This document shows, one piece after another, positions 25,601 to 40,600 of a stretch of 64,000 nt of DNA (within the stretch, counting starts at the first letter, position 1; each line of letters opens with the position of its first letter). Under the pieces are notes generated by a model that ran no database searches, was not told where the DNA came from, and saw only the letters and a list, made by a program, of their open reading frames with translations. The DNA is taken from contig NC_134033.1 of the NCBI RefSeq assembly GCF_964204645.1, forward strand, positions 8,158,231 to 8,222,230. The letters run 5' to 3'. Origin of the DNA: Tubulanus polymorphus (lineage: Eukaryota; Nemertea; Palaeonemertea; Tubulaniformes; Tubulanidae). A program made the translations under genes and the position numbers.

Positions 25601-28600
25601 GGTCTGGCCGATCGATAATCATTCATATGCTTAATACACTACGCTCGAAGCTATTTTTAGCACACTCAAACGCAATTTCAGTAGCCTGTCATTTCATCAC
25701 TAATGGGTGAATTGAACGGATTAAGCAAAAATATATTTCGTAATTGGTTTCTCTTTATGGTGCACAAAGTTGAAAGCCGTGGTTTTCATATTTTTTGAGA
25801 AATTAACCAAAAAATATAAAAAATTCGATTTATTTGAGCACGTTTTTTTTTATGCAGCATCTTTGAATGTCCAAAATAACACATGTGAAAATTCAATGCG
25901 ATTTGCGTTGGAAGAACTTTATATCGCCAAGATTCGACGCTTAGTTCGGTAGGTATGGGATTTCAAAGACGAAACCCCTCAAAATCTTGGTTCTATAAAA
26001 TTTTTGGTGACTCGGTTTTGACTTCCATCATGACGTCATAACATTGAACGAGGTGGATCAGCTTGTGCGCGTTATTTCACAAACAAAATGGCGGCACGAA
26101 AATGTGGTTTCGAAATGCGGAAATTTACTTCCGTGTTCGCCACACGGCTGATTTACTGATAGCATCGAATTTTTAGAGATGAGTCTGGTATTAACGACTG
26201 GAATACTTGTTTTATCATCATTAATTTAAGTCATTTTATTAACGTTCGCATTAGCAATCCATTTTGGAGCCTGATTATTAGTATTAGTTTGTTAACTGCT
26301 GCACAGTAGAGCGTTTGCGTTGAAAACAGTCGTGTACAGTGGCGTAGGCAATATCGCCTTATACTCTCATGTTCACTGCGTGTATGTATCAGTTATAGAG
26401 TACGCGCGCCACGGTATAGGTCGCGCGTAACAACGATTTGTCTGAGTGAAGATGTAAGCTACTTAAAGCAAACCTATCGTGAATTTATTATCTCAGTTGA
26501 TAAACTTTGTTTCGTCAGTAACCGGCACTGACTGGCCTCAAATTTGAAGAACTTCTGTCCAGATTGGTCCGTGTGATAAAAATGAAAAAACCTCCGATGA
26601 AACCCAGGCTCTCACCAAGTTTGTACCGTATCTTATCTGGTCACTCATAGTTTTAGTTGTTTTACATCATTCAAGGGATGTATTACAATTGTGAACATTT
26701 GTTCAGACAAAAGGCCCATAATCAATTTTTCGAAGATTTCATTCTCGGTAAAAGTCAGTTGGGCTATATTTAAAAGTTCACACTGACCAAAATTGAGTCC
26801 TTTTTTATATATTTTTTTCTTGTTTAATTTAATGCATATCGGTAGCCTAAGTGACAGATTTTTTTACTTCACACCAGTTTGGCGAGCCACTGGACCATTG
26901 GTCCTTTATTTAAGTTTTCGAGGAAAATTTTGAAGACGCTTTGATCAGTTTCCTTGATCTTCCGTATGTATTTGAATATCCCAAGGCCCATTAAGCATAA
27001 GGAACATTTGGTCGTTCGGACTCAAGATGGCCGTCCTATGACCTATTTTGTGCCCATAAATGTATTTGTGCCAATATTTGTGACAATTATTTTGGCCTGA
27101 ATTCTGAGTCCTGTAGCTACCTTTTTCATTGCAATTTGTAATGTGTATTCTTTGGAAAGGGATCTTTCATACCAGACAGGTATTTTTGATCAGCCAATTA
27201 TCGCGCAAATGGCGTCCATGTTGGTGTCATCAGTACTCATTCATAGGTGGAAAAAAGTTTTTCCACATTATATTGATATTTTTTTACCACAATCAATTGG
27301 AAACTTGTAGCTCATAACTTGTTCTATGATTGTGGTTAGTTTCATGGTCATTGGTTTTTGTGTATGGCCACTTGGGGGCGTTGAATAATACAATTACTTA
27401 GTTTTTCTATATTATATTTGTACCTATGCATATTTTGTTTCCTCAATCCAAAATCCAATATAGATCATCAATCATTTTTGACTAAAGTGCCAATAATCTG
27501 GCAGAACCATCCAAATACAATTAAGTCCTCCCCTTCTATTAATTCACCAATAATTCACTTCAAAAAACTAACCCTGGCGAAATATTAACAATTCAAAACT
27601 AATTCCTCATGATATCACTAAATTGTTATTCCTGATGGTCAGCTTGATAAGAAGATGCTTCATATAAACATGTCATGTCTCATTTCATCCATCTCATGTA
27701 GTATCCTAGTAATCTTTTCTTTCTTTTTTGGGTACAGTCACCACTTGGCATGGTCCAAAGTTGTTACAGCCTGTGGGCTCTGTGACTGTACCCTCACTTA
27801 TCGATGTAAACTCCGCTTTTGTATTGATTATTTCATTATCTTTAAGTGAAAAATCAATTGTTATTATTATTATTATCAATCAATTGCGAAGTTGTAGCTC
27901 ATGACATGGTCTATGATTGTGGTGAGTTTCAAGGTCATTAGTTATTCTATAATGGTCACTTATTCTATAATGGTCACTAGGGGTTGTTGAATAGTAGAAT
28001 AATTTAGTATTTCCTTATTATATTGATACCTAGGCATATTTCGTTACAGTACCATGGTCAATTGCAAATTTGTAGCTCATGACATGTTCTATGATTGTGG
28101 TGAGTTTCAAGGTCATTGGGTTTGCATATGGACGCAAGGGCCTTGAATAGTAGAGTAATTTAGTATTTCCATATTACATTGGTACCTAGGTACCTACATA
28201 TTTTGTTATCACAATCAATTACAAAATCATAGCTGCTGACATGTTCTATGATTGTGGTGAGTTTTGAGGTCATTGATTTTTGTATATGATCACCAGGGGC
28301 GTTGAATATTGAAATTGTTAGATTGTTGAGCATTTGAAACCACTTCCCAACTGGGCATGGTGTCCCTGGACCCCTATTGTCTTCAAGAGAGATTTTGTAG
28401 ATACCTTGATCAAATGTCTTGATGTTTCATATGTTTCCTCCTAGAGCCCATCATCATTAGAAAATATTACGTCGATCAAGTATTGGATGTTGGTCCTGTC
28501 ACCTTTTTGGCACAAGTAGGGTCATTTTAAGTGTCAATTCGGAGGCCTGTGAGCTTGTTAGTGGTTTGTCATATTTCATTGAAATTTGTGATGGGGATAC

Positions 28601-31600
28601 TTTGAGACGGATCTTCAAATGGGTTTTTGATCATCGGCAGCCATCTTAGTCCAGTCAGTCTTTGTTCGTAGATGGAAAATATGTTTTACAGGTTTTTCAC
28701 AGGTTTTATCTTATAGTCCTGATATTTGATAACACTGTTATAGGACACATCTTACATTGATTTGGGATTAGGCCTATCCAGAATTTGTTCTCACCACCAT
28801 GAGGAATTGGATACTCAATTACACACTTGCAGAGCTGCCAACCGTCCTGCATTTTGCAGGACAGTCACAGAATTTCATTGTAAATATCAAATCCAAGTCA
28901 ATTTTAACTCATCGAACAAGGTAAAACCGCAAATCCAATTCAATTATGTTTTATTGAGCAAATTTCAGATAATTCAATTCTATTCCGCATTCAAATCAAT
29001 AAGACCAAGGGAAAAAGATTTATCTGAGGTATTTGTTCCTGCCAGCTCCAGTCACTGTCTGTGCTACTTATGGAAATACGTTTGAAATGTGTAAATCATT
29101 AGCTTGGGATTGACTAGTCTATGAGCTTGGAGTGTATTTGGACAAATTTAACCCACAGAATGCATCATTTGCCATTTTATGAAAAGCCGACAGGCTGGCC
29201 ATAGTGCCCCTTGGGGCTCTTGTTTATTAATTTCAATGTTTTCAATGCAAAGTTGGCTCTTTTTTTTAGCAGTACGGGACTAAGTAATCGATATACGTCG
29301 CGAGTGTATATAATTAAAGGCAAGAGTTCACTGTGGCGCTAGCAGTCAGTACTCCAGGCATGATATAATATGGCAAGTGAACATTTTGGGGTAGCAGATG
29401 GTACTCAGGAATGATTTAATATGGCAGGTGAAAACTGTGGAGCTAGCAGTCAGTACTAAACTTTCCCATACATTGAGTTAGATTTCCTGTCCGTGAATTT
29501 TGAGAAACGTTCATTCATGATGTAGCTCACCTCACCTGGGCACAAGATAAGTGTTTGTGGTTGATTTTAAGTTTAAAAGCTGAGATGCTGAAATTTTTGG
29601 AAAATTGATGGCTGTCCCGAATGGGCATCTCTGTCCCTCAAAACAATTTTCAGGGGTTGGCAGCTCTGCACTTGTCTATTTAGATTTGTGCTTATGCATA
29701 TTTTATGTTCCTCAATCATTAAATTAAATGACATTAAATGGTATCAAATTATGGCTCCCCGGTGGGAAGACATTTCACTCTGCGTCTGCCGTTTCCTGAC
29801 ACCTCGTTAGCACAATACAGGCTGCAATTCTTGATAGATTTTTCTTTAGTGGGTGGACATGTGAGATATGTGCCCCTATCGAAAAGAGAGGTAGTTGGTT
29901 ATCAAATAGGGCCATCAGGGTAGCCATCTTGAATTTCTTGTTAGCACAGTACAGCCTACAATTCTTGATAGGTTTTGATGAATCTTTGTCTTGATTGGGG
30001 TTGGTGAGATGTCTACCCCTATTGAAAATAGAGAAGGGCAGCCATCTTTAATTCCAGCCTCTCGTTCCACATTGATTTTCATGCAATTCAGTTGATGGGT
30101 TTAAAACTTTTTACCCCGGGGAGACATACATGGCTTTGCCACATTCTAGTTGTCAGATTGTGAACCATTTCGCCTAGTAGGCATTGTGTTCCTAGAACCG
30201 ATGCTTTGTAATTTGCCAAATGATGTAAAATTCTCTAGACTTTTACAAACTCCCTTTTATCGACAAGTATTTTGTAACTTAGAAAGATCATTTCAGAACA
30301 TTCAAAAAATGTTCTTCCTTGTGTTCATTGTTTGTTATTAGGCTATGTAATGTGGCATCCAATTGGCTGCACACATTTTTCAATGATTCGTAAACTAGCG
30401 CAGACAGCATAACATTTTCATTGATGAATATTTCCAACAATTCATTTTTGTTTTCATTGCCCCGAGGTTGATGACAATTTTACTCACACTAGTGCCACTG
30501 GGTTTAAACATAATTTCAAAATAGCGCTATGCAATTCTACACACATTGACTCGACAGCAGTCGCTTTTTTGATCGTCATGTGATTACTATTTCATGACTG
30601 ATTGGTTGCTGTATGGAAAAATGTTCAAGACCCTCAAACCTTTCTGATTTATCTGGAATCTTAATGAACTGTCATCTGTATTCTGTTTGCCATTGATATC
30701 AATAGTTGAACGTCCATTTTTTAACCCAAACTATAAAAGCATTTGTGTATAGTATCCCTGCTATGAATTTAGTTAGTATATCAATTACGTCGTATGTTAT
30801 AAATGACTTTTTCAGCACCCAAGTTTACACAATGTACCAGTCAGTCAATAAAATATGGGAACCCGGGGATTAGTGCTTTAGCAATGGTGTTCAATACGCT
30901 CAAGTACGATTTTCACACTGCTACCGTGGGGTAATACATTTGCAGTCCATAGTTTTTTGCTTCGGATCTCGGAAATCAGGTGCTGTGGATCATAAAGAGT
31001 ATCTAGCGCTATGGATGTGGTAACAATGCGCGAAAATTATATTCCGTTAAATGTCGATAGCTTACATTTGTGAAAACATGGATTAGAAATTCTGTACTAG
31101 AGAGTCCCATGATGTCATCATATTCAAATCCCTGCTGCAGGAGGACAGGTCTACTATAATAATGTGATTAAATGCATTTAGGTTTTAGAAAAACATCACC
31201 CACTGAGCTCATGGGGGTTCCGTTGATAGGAAATTCCCAGGTAAATGGCATTTCTTGTATTCAAAACCAAATTATCACAACAATTTTTGAGGGACTGTTT
31301 TTTCGAGTAAATTATGTAAATAGATTCGTGATGTTAATTATTACTCCATGTAATTGATGAAGATTTGAAAATATATTTCATCCAGAGATAACCTGTTGCT
31401 TTTGCTTAATACTTTTTTTGGTGTTGGGAAATTTCAACAAACACATGCAGTAAGATGAAAACGGAAAAAAGCCTAGGACGATTCCTCCTCCACATCCTTC
31501 CTCAGTAAGGATTCAAACCTGATGACCTCACGAGACAAGGTCACATGTAGACACATGCCCCTTTAGCAGGGCATCATGGGAATCACTGTACAAACCCCTG

Positions 31601-34600
31601 TCGTAGTAGACACATCCTCCCTCAGCAGAGATTCAAAACTGAAAACATCATGAGACTATGTCACAGTACAAATCCCTGTCCTAGTTGACACATCCTCCGT
31701 CAGTAGGGATTAAAACCTGGTGGCATTGTGAGATTGTTGCAGTACAGATCCCTTCCCTAGTAGACACATCCTCTGTCCCTCAGTAGGGATTCAAAGTTGA
31801 TGACATCATGAGACTACTACAGTACGAACCCCTACCCTGTGGACACATCAGAGATGAGAATTCCCCGCGGATCCGCGGTTTCCCGCGGATTTCAGTATTG
31901 AAAAATATCAATTTTCCAAATAGTCCAAAAATGATGTAAAAGTATGGGGGGGGGGGTGATGATCTCACTCAATTGGTCCGGCGCGATCGGTAATCAGGTG
32001 AACCGTAAAAGCGTTCAGTGCCTGTTTTACTTATCGTCACGTAAAAGTATCGCATTTCAATGCATATTCATTGCAACACAGTGATTTTGTATGTACATTT
32101 GTACTACGATGAGTTTGTATGTATTTTATCGATCGGTTGCAGACACGCACGCACAGCAACAGTAGTAACGTATATAGGTCTAATTACTGTTGCTGCGTGT
32201 GTGTGGCGAACGCTTTCGGATATTATACACTACTTGGTGATGATTTTTAGTGAGCATTCATCGGCGCATTTTTACTGCAATAATTCAGGGCTCGACCCGT
32301 AATGCATGAGATGCTGAATGTCATCAAATGAGGATGTACCACATTGGAACTAGCCATTACCTTCCAAAATATAATAGTCGTTCATGGGTTCGAGATCGCT
32401 CTAAGTGCTCGGAAAACGTATTTAATTTCTAAAATTTTCTTGGGGGAGGGCCCCCAAACCCCCCCGAAATAGCTTCGCGCCTTCGGCGCTCGCTAGTGGT
32501 TCGCGTATGTCGCTCAAGAAAAATAACCCGCGGATTTTACAGGTCGGCGTTCTCATCCCTGACACATCCTCCCTTAAAGGGGAACTGCAGTGAAAAATTA
32601 TTTGTATCTATATGTGTTAGAACCCTTATAAATACATTTTCAAAACAGCAGAAAAACATTTTATCTAATACTTAATCCAAAATAGAGGGTTTGTAGAGTG
32701 CCTGGCTGCCGCCATTTTCTCGCGTAGCAGACGCTTTTCTCTGGGCTGTGATGTAGCTCGCCCCCTGTGATACGTGTTACTGCTGCTATTCATAGTGTTT
32801 TCATCAATTGAAGTCCAATAACAGTTCTAAACTGCTGCATAATGCCACATCAGCAATTATTTGGTTATGTTTCACACAGTGAGTGGATCAATAAATATAA
32901 AGACCCCACTGGCAGCTCAGCAGGAGTATTTTCAACTGAGATCTTCAATGAGTGTATCTATTTGTGTACACACTGGAATGTGTGATGGGCCAGGATACAT
33001 CATCAATGTTTACATGCCTCCCCTTGGAATTTAAATATGGCGGCTCTCATCTGCTGCAAATTCTGCTGATAACAGTATTAAAATCGTTGTATACAAGTTA
33101 ATTAGGAAGAATTAGAAATATCAACTAGCATTATGCTAAACTAACAACAAGAGTAGAAATGAATGGCCAATTATAATATTTTGACTGCAGTTCCCCTTTA
33201 ATAGCAAGGATTTGAACCTGATGACATCAGCTTTTCGCTCATCTGAAGCATAACCCAATCCAAAATTGCCTTTATTTTTGTGTAAGTTCAGTCTACTGAA
33301 ATGCAAATATATAGTGAAACTTGGAAAAAGTTGGGACCGACTATTGCCCAACATAAAAAATTCTGACCAAGGCGTTTGTAGGGACATTTTCAATGAAAAA
33401 GTTTGACTATGAAAATATAAATCCAAATGGAAATCCTTATGTACTTAATAAAAAAGATGCCTAAGTTTAGAAAATTTAACAAAATAGACAATTACATGAC
33501 ACTTGATCCTTTTGAAATTTTTCATTTGGACTTAAGGGAATAATAAAATGTTTGTCTGACTTGATATTTGTCGACAAGTATGCATTATCCAATTTACAAA
33601 ATCTGGCTTAAGATTGATTTTAATTTGAAAATTATCTGGCTAATTCTAGACTTAGAAATTCCATCTGTCTTGTCCAATTTTTTTTATAAATGGTGATCCA
33701 ACCTAAACGAAAGGTTTGGGGTTGGGGTTATTGGCCCACAAAAACTAGGGAGTGCTGAGGGAACATCCCTAAATTTGAAATAACTAAGATTGAAAATGAA
33801 TGAATGTTTTTCAGAACATTTTGAACAGTCTTCGATGGAACATTCTCAACTCGGAGATGTGGAAAAATTAAAACCTCGGGTGAGTTAATCAAGAAATTGT
33901 TAAGGAATCAAAACTTGGTAGCTTCACATTTCTTAGAAATTATCTTTTAACCGCTCAAAGGTTTTCAATTGTTTCTGGAGTCTTATTTTCCCAGGGTTTC
34001 AATTAAATGCACGAAATTCATGAATTCTGCTGGAGCTGCCGTTTTTGTTTTGATTGAAGACTAAAGGGACATCTTTCGAATGTCTGGCAAACAAAATAGC
34101 GAGGGCATAGGCCTGTTGATTAAATTTGAAATGCTTGGGTGGTGGGCAATTACATGAACCATTCACTATTTCATGTTGCAGAGCACAGACAAAGCCGTCG
34201 TCGCACAAGTATTTTTAGCATTTGTTGATGTCTATGACGTTGTGATCGCGCAGGAATGCCTTACTAAAATTAAATCCATTTTATGATGACACGAAACATC
34301 AAACGGTAAAAGAACCGACCAGCCATGATATGATATCACCAATGAAGATAGATTATTTTATTCAATTTTACCAGAATAAATAACGAGATGAGTAGTACTG
34401 TATAGGTTAACTATTCATTTGACGCGCAAGTACTCTGAGAAGCTTATTAAGCCTCACAAAGGAATACCCTAGTTTCTGAATAAAGTCAAATGCCGCTTGT
34501 GTAAAAAAAAACCCCAATAAAAATTGAAAAAAAATCAAATGCGCTCGCCGCATCGGATAAGCATCAGTCGTCTTTAAAAAAAAAAAAGTAAAACCTGCTC

Positions 34601-37600
34601 GCTCGCATAGCTGTATAGTGTACGACAGTGGTTTTTTATACCCCCAGAAAGAAAGTGTAGGGGGTATACAGGAGTCGGGTCGTCCGTCCGCGGACACAAT
34701 CTTGTCCGGAGATCTTCTAAACTACTGGATCTCTCTTCTTGTAACTTTACACGTATGTCTGTCTGGTAGTTGTGCATGTACGTTTTTTTTTGTAATTGGA
34801 TCCAAGATGGCCGACTTGTGGCCATATTGGTTTTTTGGATGCTTAATCCATGAAAAAGATGATGTCAGATAAACTTCTTAATTGAAGCAGATTTGATAAT
34901 GAAAATGTATTCACTTCGAATACATTCCCTGGGAAAATACACTATAGCCTTGTTATATTGCTTTTGGTTAGGCAAATAATGCCCGAATCAACTTTTGCTA
35001 GCGGCGCCGTAACAAACCGCCATCTAGCATCATCTTTTTGCTTGGCGCTTGTTCTCCAGAGAATGTCATTCGCCAGTGCTCGTAAATCGTTTTAAATTTT
35101 CTACGAGATGTAGGCGCCAGCGTTCTAATAAAAAACAACGTCGTTCATCGTCCCACCCCAGCTCTGGGTTAAGGTCTCGTCCTAGGTCACGATCTAGTTT
35201 ATGAAACCTGTATTTTCTAAGGTAGGTATTCCCCATAAGTACCAATTTTTTAACACAATTGGGATGTTGCAGATATGTAGTTGGTGCTATTCCATGTGGC
35301 CACTAGGGGGTGCTCAATAGATGAAAAAGTGACAGCTGCAGATCACCTTGTAAACGAAACATATTTCATTATGTCTCCCTGGTAGGGATTGTGGTACATG
35401 AGATTTCCACCATCAAATATGGCCGCCATGGCAGCCATCTTGATTTTTTAAATTAGTACAATACAGCCTGTAATTCGTAATGGATTCCATGAAATTTAGT
35501 GACTGAGTTTGGGCGGGAAAGATGTGCACCCCTATCAAAAATTGAGGTCATCAAATATGGCCATTTTGAATTTATTGTTTAGCACAATACAGCCTGGAAT
35601 ATCTGATGGATATCCATGAAACTTGATGTGAAAGTTAAGACAGGTTTATCTGTGTTCGACTCTAATTCTTACAAAGTGGGGGAGAGTGTATTGCGGGGGA
35701 TATTTAAGGCCGCAATGCGTAATTCTAGTTAATTCTTAGGGAATTAGTGATGAGAAACCAAATACTGAAAAATAGCAATTTCAATGACACTTATGAATCT
35801 ATAATACTGAAAGAAGATTTTTGTTCAACAAAAAGCAATGTTCATGTTGGACCTGGGTTTAGGAGGTTATTTTGGGGATGTCAACAGATATACCTGTTTT
35901 TGCGATCTGAACACAAAACTTAAGCCTTTAGGTTGTGTATATGTACATACATTCAAGACGATAATGGAACGTGTATTTTTGCATCGCAGAATGTTTCTGT
36001 AACAGTAGAACCAATCAGGATCGACACATCTTTGATGGCGATGAAAGATTTCACTAGTCAACAGTGTGAAGAAAATATACCTTCATCTGATGAAAAACTG
36101 GAAAATTTAGGTAATAAATGAGAAAACTAACTGGAAAATTGTTCACATCTTGAAAAATAACATGTATATTTCTTAGTATGGTCGACAATAAATGATACCA
36201 TATAAATCATATAATATTAAGGGTCAATAAAGTTATTTTGTATTTGAATAGCAACAATTGAACTGAATTAACCGGTTACCAGTCTAGCCTCGATATTTTG
36301 ATGACGTAGTGCACATCCTGTCAAAAATAACTATCAAAATTTATCAAAAATAAAATTAGAGTTTCGAAATATTTTTGATTACAAAATAAACGTCAAAATT
36401 CACAATTATAATTCAGAGCTTCCAACTGTCCTTGATTGGCGTGGACTGTCCCTGAAAATGCCTCGCTGTCTCTAATGGTGGTTTTTTGATGCTATAGAAA
36501 ATCTATTGCTATCTTTGAAACAATTTTTAACTGGCCCTCTTACGATGTTTCTAATCCTTAATTTTTACTTAGGTAACGCATGCTTGGTATCGATGAATAT
36601 AAACATTATTTTAACGGTTTTTACAGCATCAAAAAACAACATATGTGACATACGGATATGATAGGATGTGATTTTTATTTGATCTGTGCCTGTTAAACTA
36701 CTGGGTCCAGTTCCACAGTTCTGAGTTAAGATTTGACCCTCGGTTAAAACATTGAAAATGAACTAACTTTAACTCAAAGTTAACTCTAACTAACAACTGT
36801 GGAACTGGGTCCTGTTTGCTATAATTGATGATCCTGTTCTTATGTTTCGAAGCAGCTGGAGAAAAATCTGAAATTAAACCTTCATCAATAACTGATCTAC
36901 CATCTTGGACCAACTCTGCCATTGAGTAAGTTTTAACATTGGTCTCCATTTATTCCTTACATCATAACACCCTTAAACTAACTAACAATGCTTAGTCTGG
37001 GTTAAGTATGGGAAAAAACAAGAAATCAGAAAATGATTTTGTTTTTGTTTAAATTATTTGGAACTTATGAGGTAGGCAAGGTAGTACTATTACATCATTT
37101 GAAGGTACATGTACTTCAAATTTAAGGTAAAATGCTTCCAATTACTAACAGCATGGCATGCCAATAAAGACCTACTTAAGACGTACTTATTTTTCAATCA
37201 GCATTTTCCAGGACAGTTTTGATATTTTTTCACAGATTGTTGCAAAGGGTTTCGCGATTCCGAGGTTTAAATCGTGAGAGAGGTGATATTAATGCTGCCG
37301 CCTGGTTCTTACAGCCTGGTATGTTTTACGTTGATTTTTACCCCTTCTAAGCCTTCTTGAATTGCTTGATAGCATGATCGTGCTAATAAGTAATTCAAAA
37401 TGCATACTGTTTGCATATACCGAGGAGACAAGATTTGGCCAATTTAGAACAGATTAAGTAGCGATAGTGTGAATGCGGTTCTTGTTGTTTATTGGTCGTA
37501 CTGATGCCTTAATGCAAGTGTTACATTTATTTTATTATGAAATAAAATCAGTAATAGTTTCGAAAAATATATGGTGGGCAGATCGTCTGAATATCATGAA

Positions 37601-40600
37601 AAATTGTGATATGAATATTTCAGTGGATGTAAGAGAGGTACCTGACTATTACACTATCATTAACAACCCGATGGATTTTGGAACGATCAAGAAGAAATTG
37701 GAGGTAAGATGAAAGTACTCTTATCTGCGTTTGAGCCAGAAATGTCCAACATGTCCATAAGTCCATCTACGGTATGGCATGTAGAAGGAAGTTGAATAAA
37801 ACATATACGGTAATCTATACCACAAAGTAACGTAGTCCACAGTCTGGTAATGATATCCTAATCGGGTGGTCATCATGACATGTGGAAATCCAATGTATTG
37901 AATTAAAGCACATTATCTATGTTTAAACTTATTTTTATGCCCCCTGTCTCAACAAAGTTGAGAGGGGCATATAGATTTTCCCGCGTCTGAATACGCCACC
38001 GCCGTCACATATGACGTTAACAGCCCAGAGGCCACAATTGTTGACCGATTCATTTCAAACTTGGTACACAAGATGGATATCACTTGGGTCAGAACCCTGT
38101 TTAAACTTGGGTCGATTCGATTCAAATCATGGCCACCAGGGGGCCGACATGAAAAACGACGTTAATAGCCTAGAGGCCGCAATTGTTGACTGATTCAAAT
38201 TATAGCCATCAGGGGAAAACAGCCTAGAGGCTGCAACTGTTGATCAATTTTTAGCCCACTTGGGACTCTAGTCCCAGCGGGCTATTGCATTCACTCTTTG
38301 TCCATCGTCTGTCCGTCCGTTGTAGCGTCCGTCCGTCCATCCGTCTGTAGACGGAATCCAGTTATTTTGGGAAGTTTTGAAGACGCTTCAATGTAATGTC
38401 TTGATATTTGGGTTACACATCTATCTACCCTAGACACATCTTCAGCCCAAAAACTGGCCCTGTCAGAATCAAGATGGCCAACTGGCAGCCATTGTTGTTT
38501 GCCAAAATCAACACTTTTTACACATTTTTGAACTTTTTGAAGGAAATTTTGAAGACCCTTTGATCAATTACCTTGATCTTTCGGATGTATGAGAATCCTC
38601 CCAGGGCCCATCAGCATAACAAAAATTGGGTCGATCGGACTCAAGATGACCGTCCTATGACCTTTTTTATGCCCAAAAATGTCAATTTTGGCCCGAATTC
38701 ACAGTCCTGTAGCTCCCTACTGGTTTGCCATTTCTCATTGCAATTTTTGATGGGTATTCTTTGAAAAGGGATGTTTTATACCTGAGACAGGTATTTTTGA
38801 TCAGCCAATTATGAGGCAATTGGCGGCCATCTTGGTGTCATCAGTACTCATTCGTAGGTGGGAAAAAGTTTTTCCACATTATATTGATACCTAAGCGTAT
38901 TTTGTTACCACAATCAATTAGAAACTTGTAGCTCATAACGTGTTCTATGATTGTGGTGAGTTTCAAGGTCATTGGTTTTTGTATATAGCCACTAGGGGGC
39001 GTTGAATAATACAATATCTTAGTATTTCTATAATATATTCGTATCAATGCATATTTTGTAACCACAATCAATCGCAAAGTTGTAGCTCATGACGTCATCT
39101 ATGATTGTGGCAAGTTTTAAGGCCATTAGTTATTCCATATGGTCACCAGGGGGCGTTGAATAGTAGAATAACTTAGTATTTCCTTATTACATTGGTACCT
39201 AGGCATATTTTGTTACCATGATCAATTACAAAGATATAGTTTGTGACAGGTTTATGATTGTGATGAGTTCCAAGGTCATTTGGTTTTGAATATTGTCACC
39301 AGGGGGCGTTGAATAGTAGAATAACTTAAAGTATTTCCATATTAAATTGGTAACGAAGCATATTTTGTTATCACAATCAATTACAAAATCGTAGCTGCTG
39401 ACATGTTCTATGATTGTGGCGAGTTTCAAGGTCATTGGTTTTTGTTTATGGTCACCAGGGGGCGTTGAATATTGAAATTGTTAGATTGTTGAGCATTTGG
39501 AACCACTTCCCAAGTGGGCATGGTGTCCCTGGACCCATAGTTTACAGTTTGTACACATGTTCTCTAATATCATTCTTATAGAAATAATTGTGGGCTCGAT
39601 ATTTCTGACACATTTACCACAAACCCTGTTTGTTTCAGGCTGGGGGCTTTCGAGGCTTTGCCTCATTTTAAGCAGGGAAACAAATACAGTATCTGGATGT
39701 AAATACAATGCATTTTGCTAAGTACATTACTTCACGGGATGTTTAATATAAATTAGGGAAAAGAATACATTATGTTTTGACAAATTACCAAATTACATTA
39801 CTTCACAATATATTGAGTGAATCTCAAGGAAACAAATACATTTATCTGAATTCAATACAATGCCTTATTGCCAAATACATTACTTCAGAGTATATTTAGA
39901 GTATTGTAGTGATTCAAATACATTTTCTTAGCGTAAATACAAATTGGCATTAATTCAGAGTATATACAGCGTATATTAGGGAAACAAATTCATTACCTTA
40001 GTGTAGATACAATGAATATTTATAGTGTATTCTGGAGAAGGAAAATACATTATTTAGGTGTATAAACAATATAGTTTTGCTAATGACCAGACAAGAAAAT
40101 ACATTAAGTTATGTGTTTAAACGATGCATCGTATGAAAGAAATATATTTTTGGCAAACAAATACAATTCAATACAATTTATTTAGATTCCCCATTAGGTT
40201 ATAAAATATGACATGATGGAATATAATACATTGTATAAAGGGCGATGAGTGAGAGCAAATGTCATTTGAATAGACCCTACCACAAATATGGGTTAATGCT
40301 TTCAACCAACGTCGATGCTTAGATGGGTACTTAGATTTTTAGATATATTTACAATACATTTAGTATCATTCATTGAATTGATTAATATATTTGGACATTG
40401 CCAATAGTGCTTTGGAATGAATTTTTTCTTAGATTCAGTATACAGCTGGCATTCAATTGATAAATTATATTTATATAGGCTATACAAGGCAAAAAATACC
40501 ATGTATTTCAGTCAGTGTCCCAATCCCAAAGTTGCAATGTGAAATTCTCATAGCGCATTCCTGGATCGAGGCTTAACTCATATTTCCTATCGTAGGTCCC

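Larger units (their letters stand above)
31480..33230. repeat. Tandem array (unit about 85-100 bp) split by two insertions
   Basis: Units contain GACACATCCTCCCTCAG, AGGGATTCAAACCTGATGAC, CATGAGACTA and CAGTACAAACCCCTGTCCTA. Starts are visible near 31490, 31603, 31688, 31761 and 31842. The last units are cut by the hAT-like element 31849-32561 and the TTAA element 32578-33197. After the second insertion the unit resumes as TAGCAAGGATTTGAACCTGA. Confidence 0.75.

Noticed and set aside
37473-37712. 79-codon ORF as an independent small gene
   Set aside because: Its last third is the bromodomain exon n. The part before 37624 is intron with a clear acceptor at 37623.
39669-40165. CRISPR-like array
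   Set aside because: The repeats are degenerate, lack unique spacers of constant length, and lie in a eukaryotic intron.
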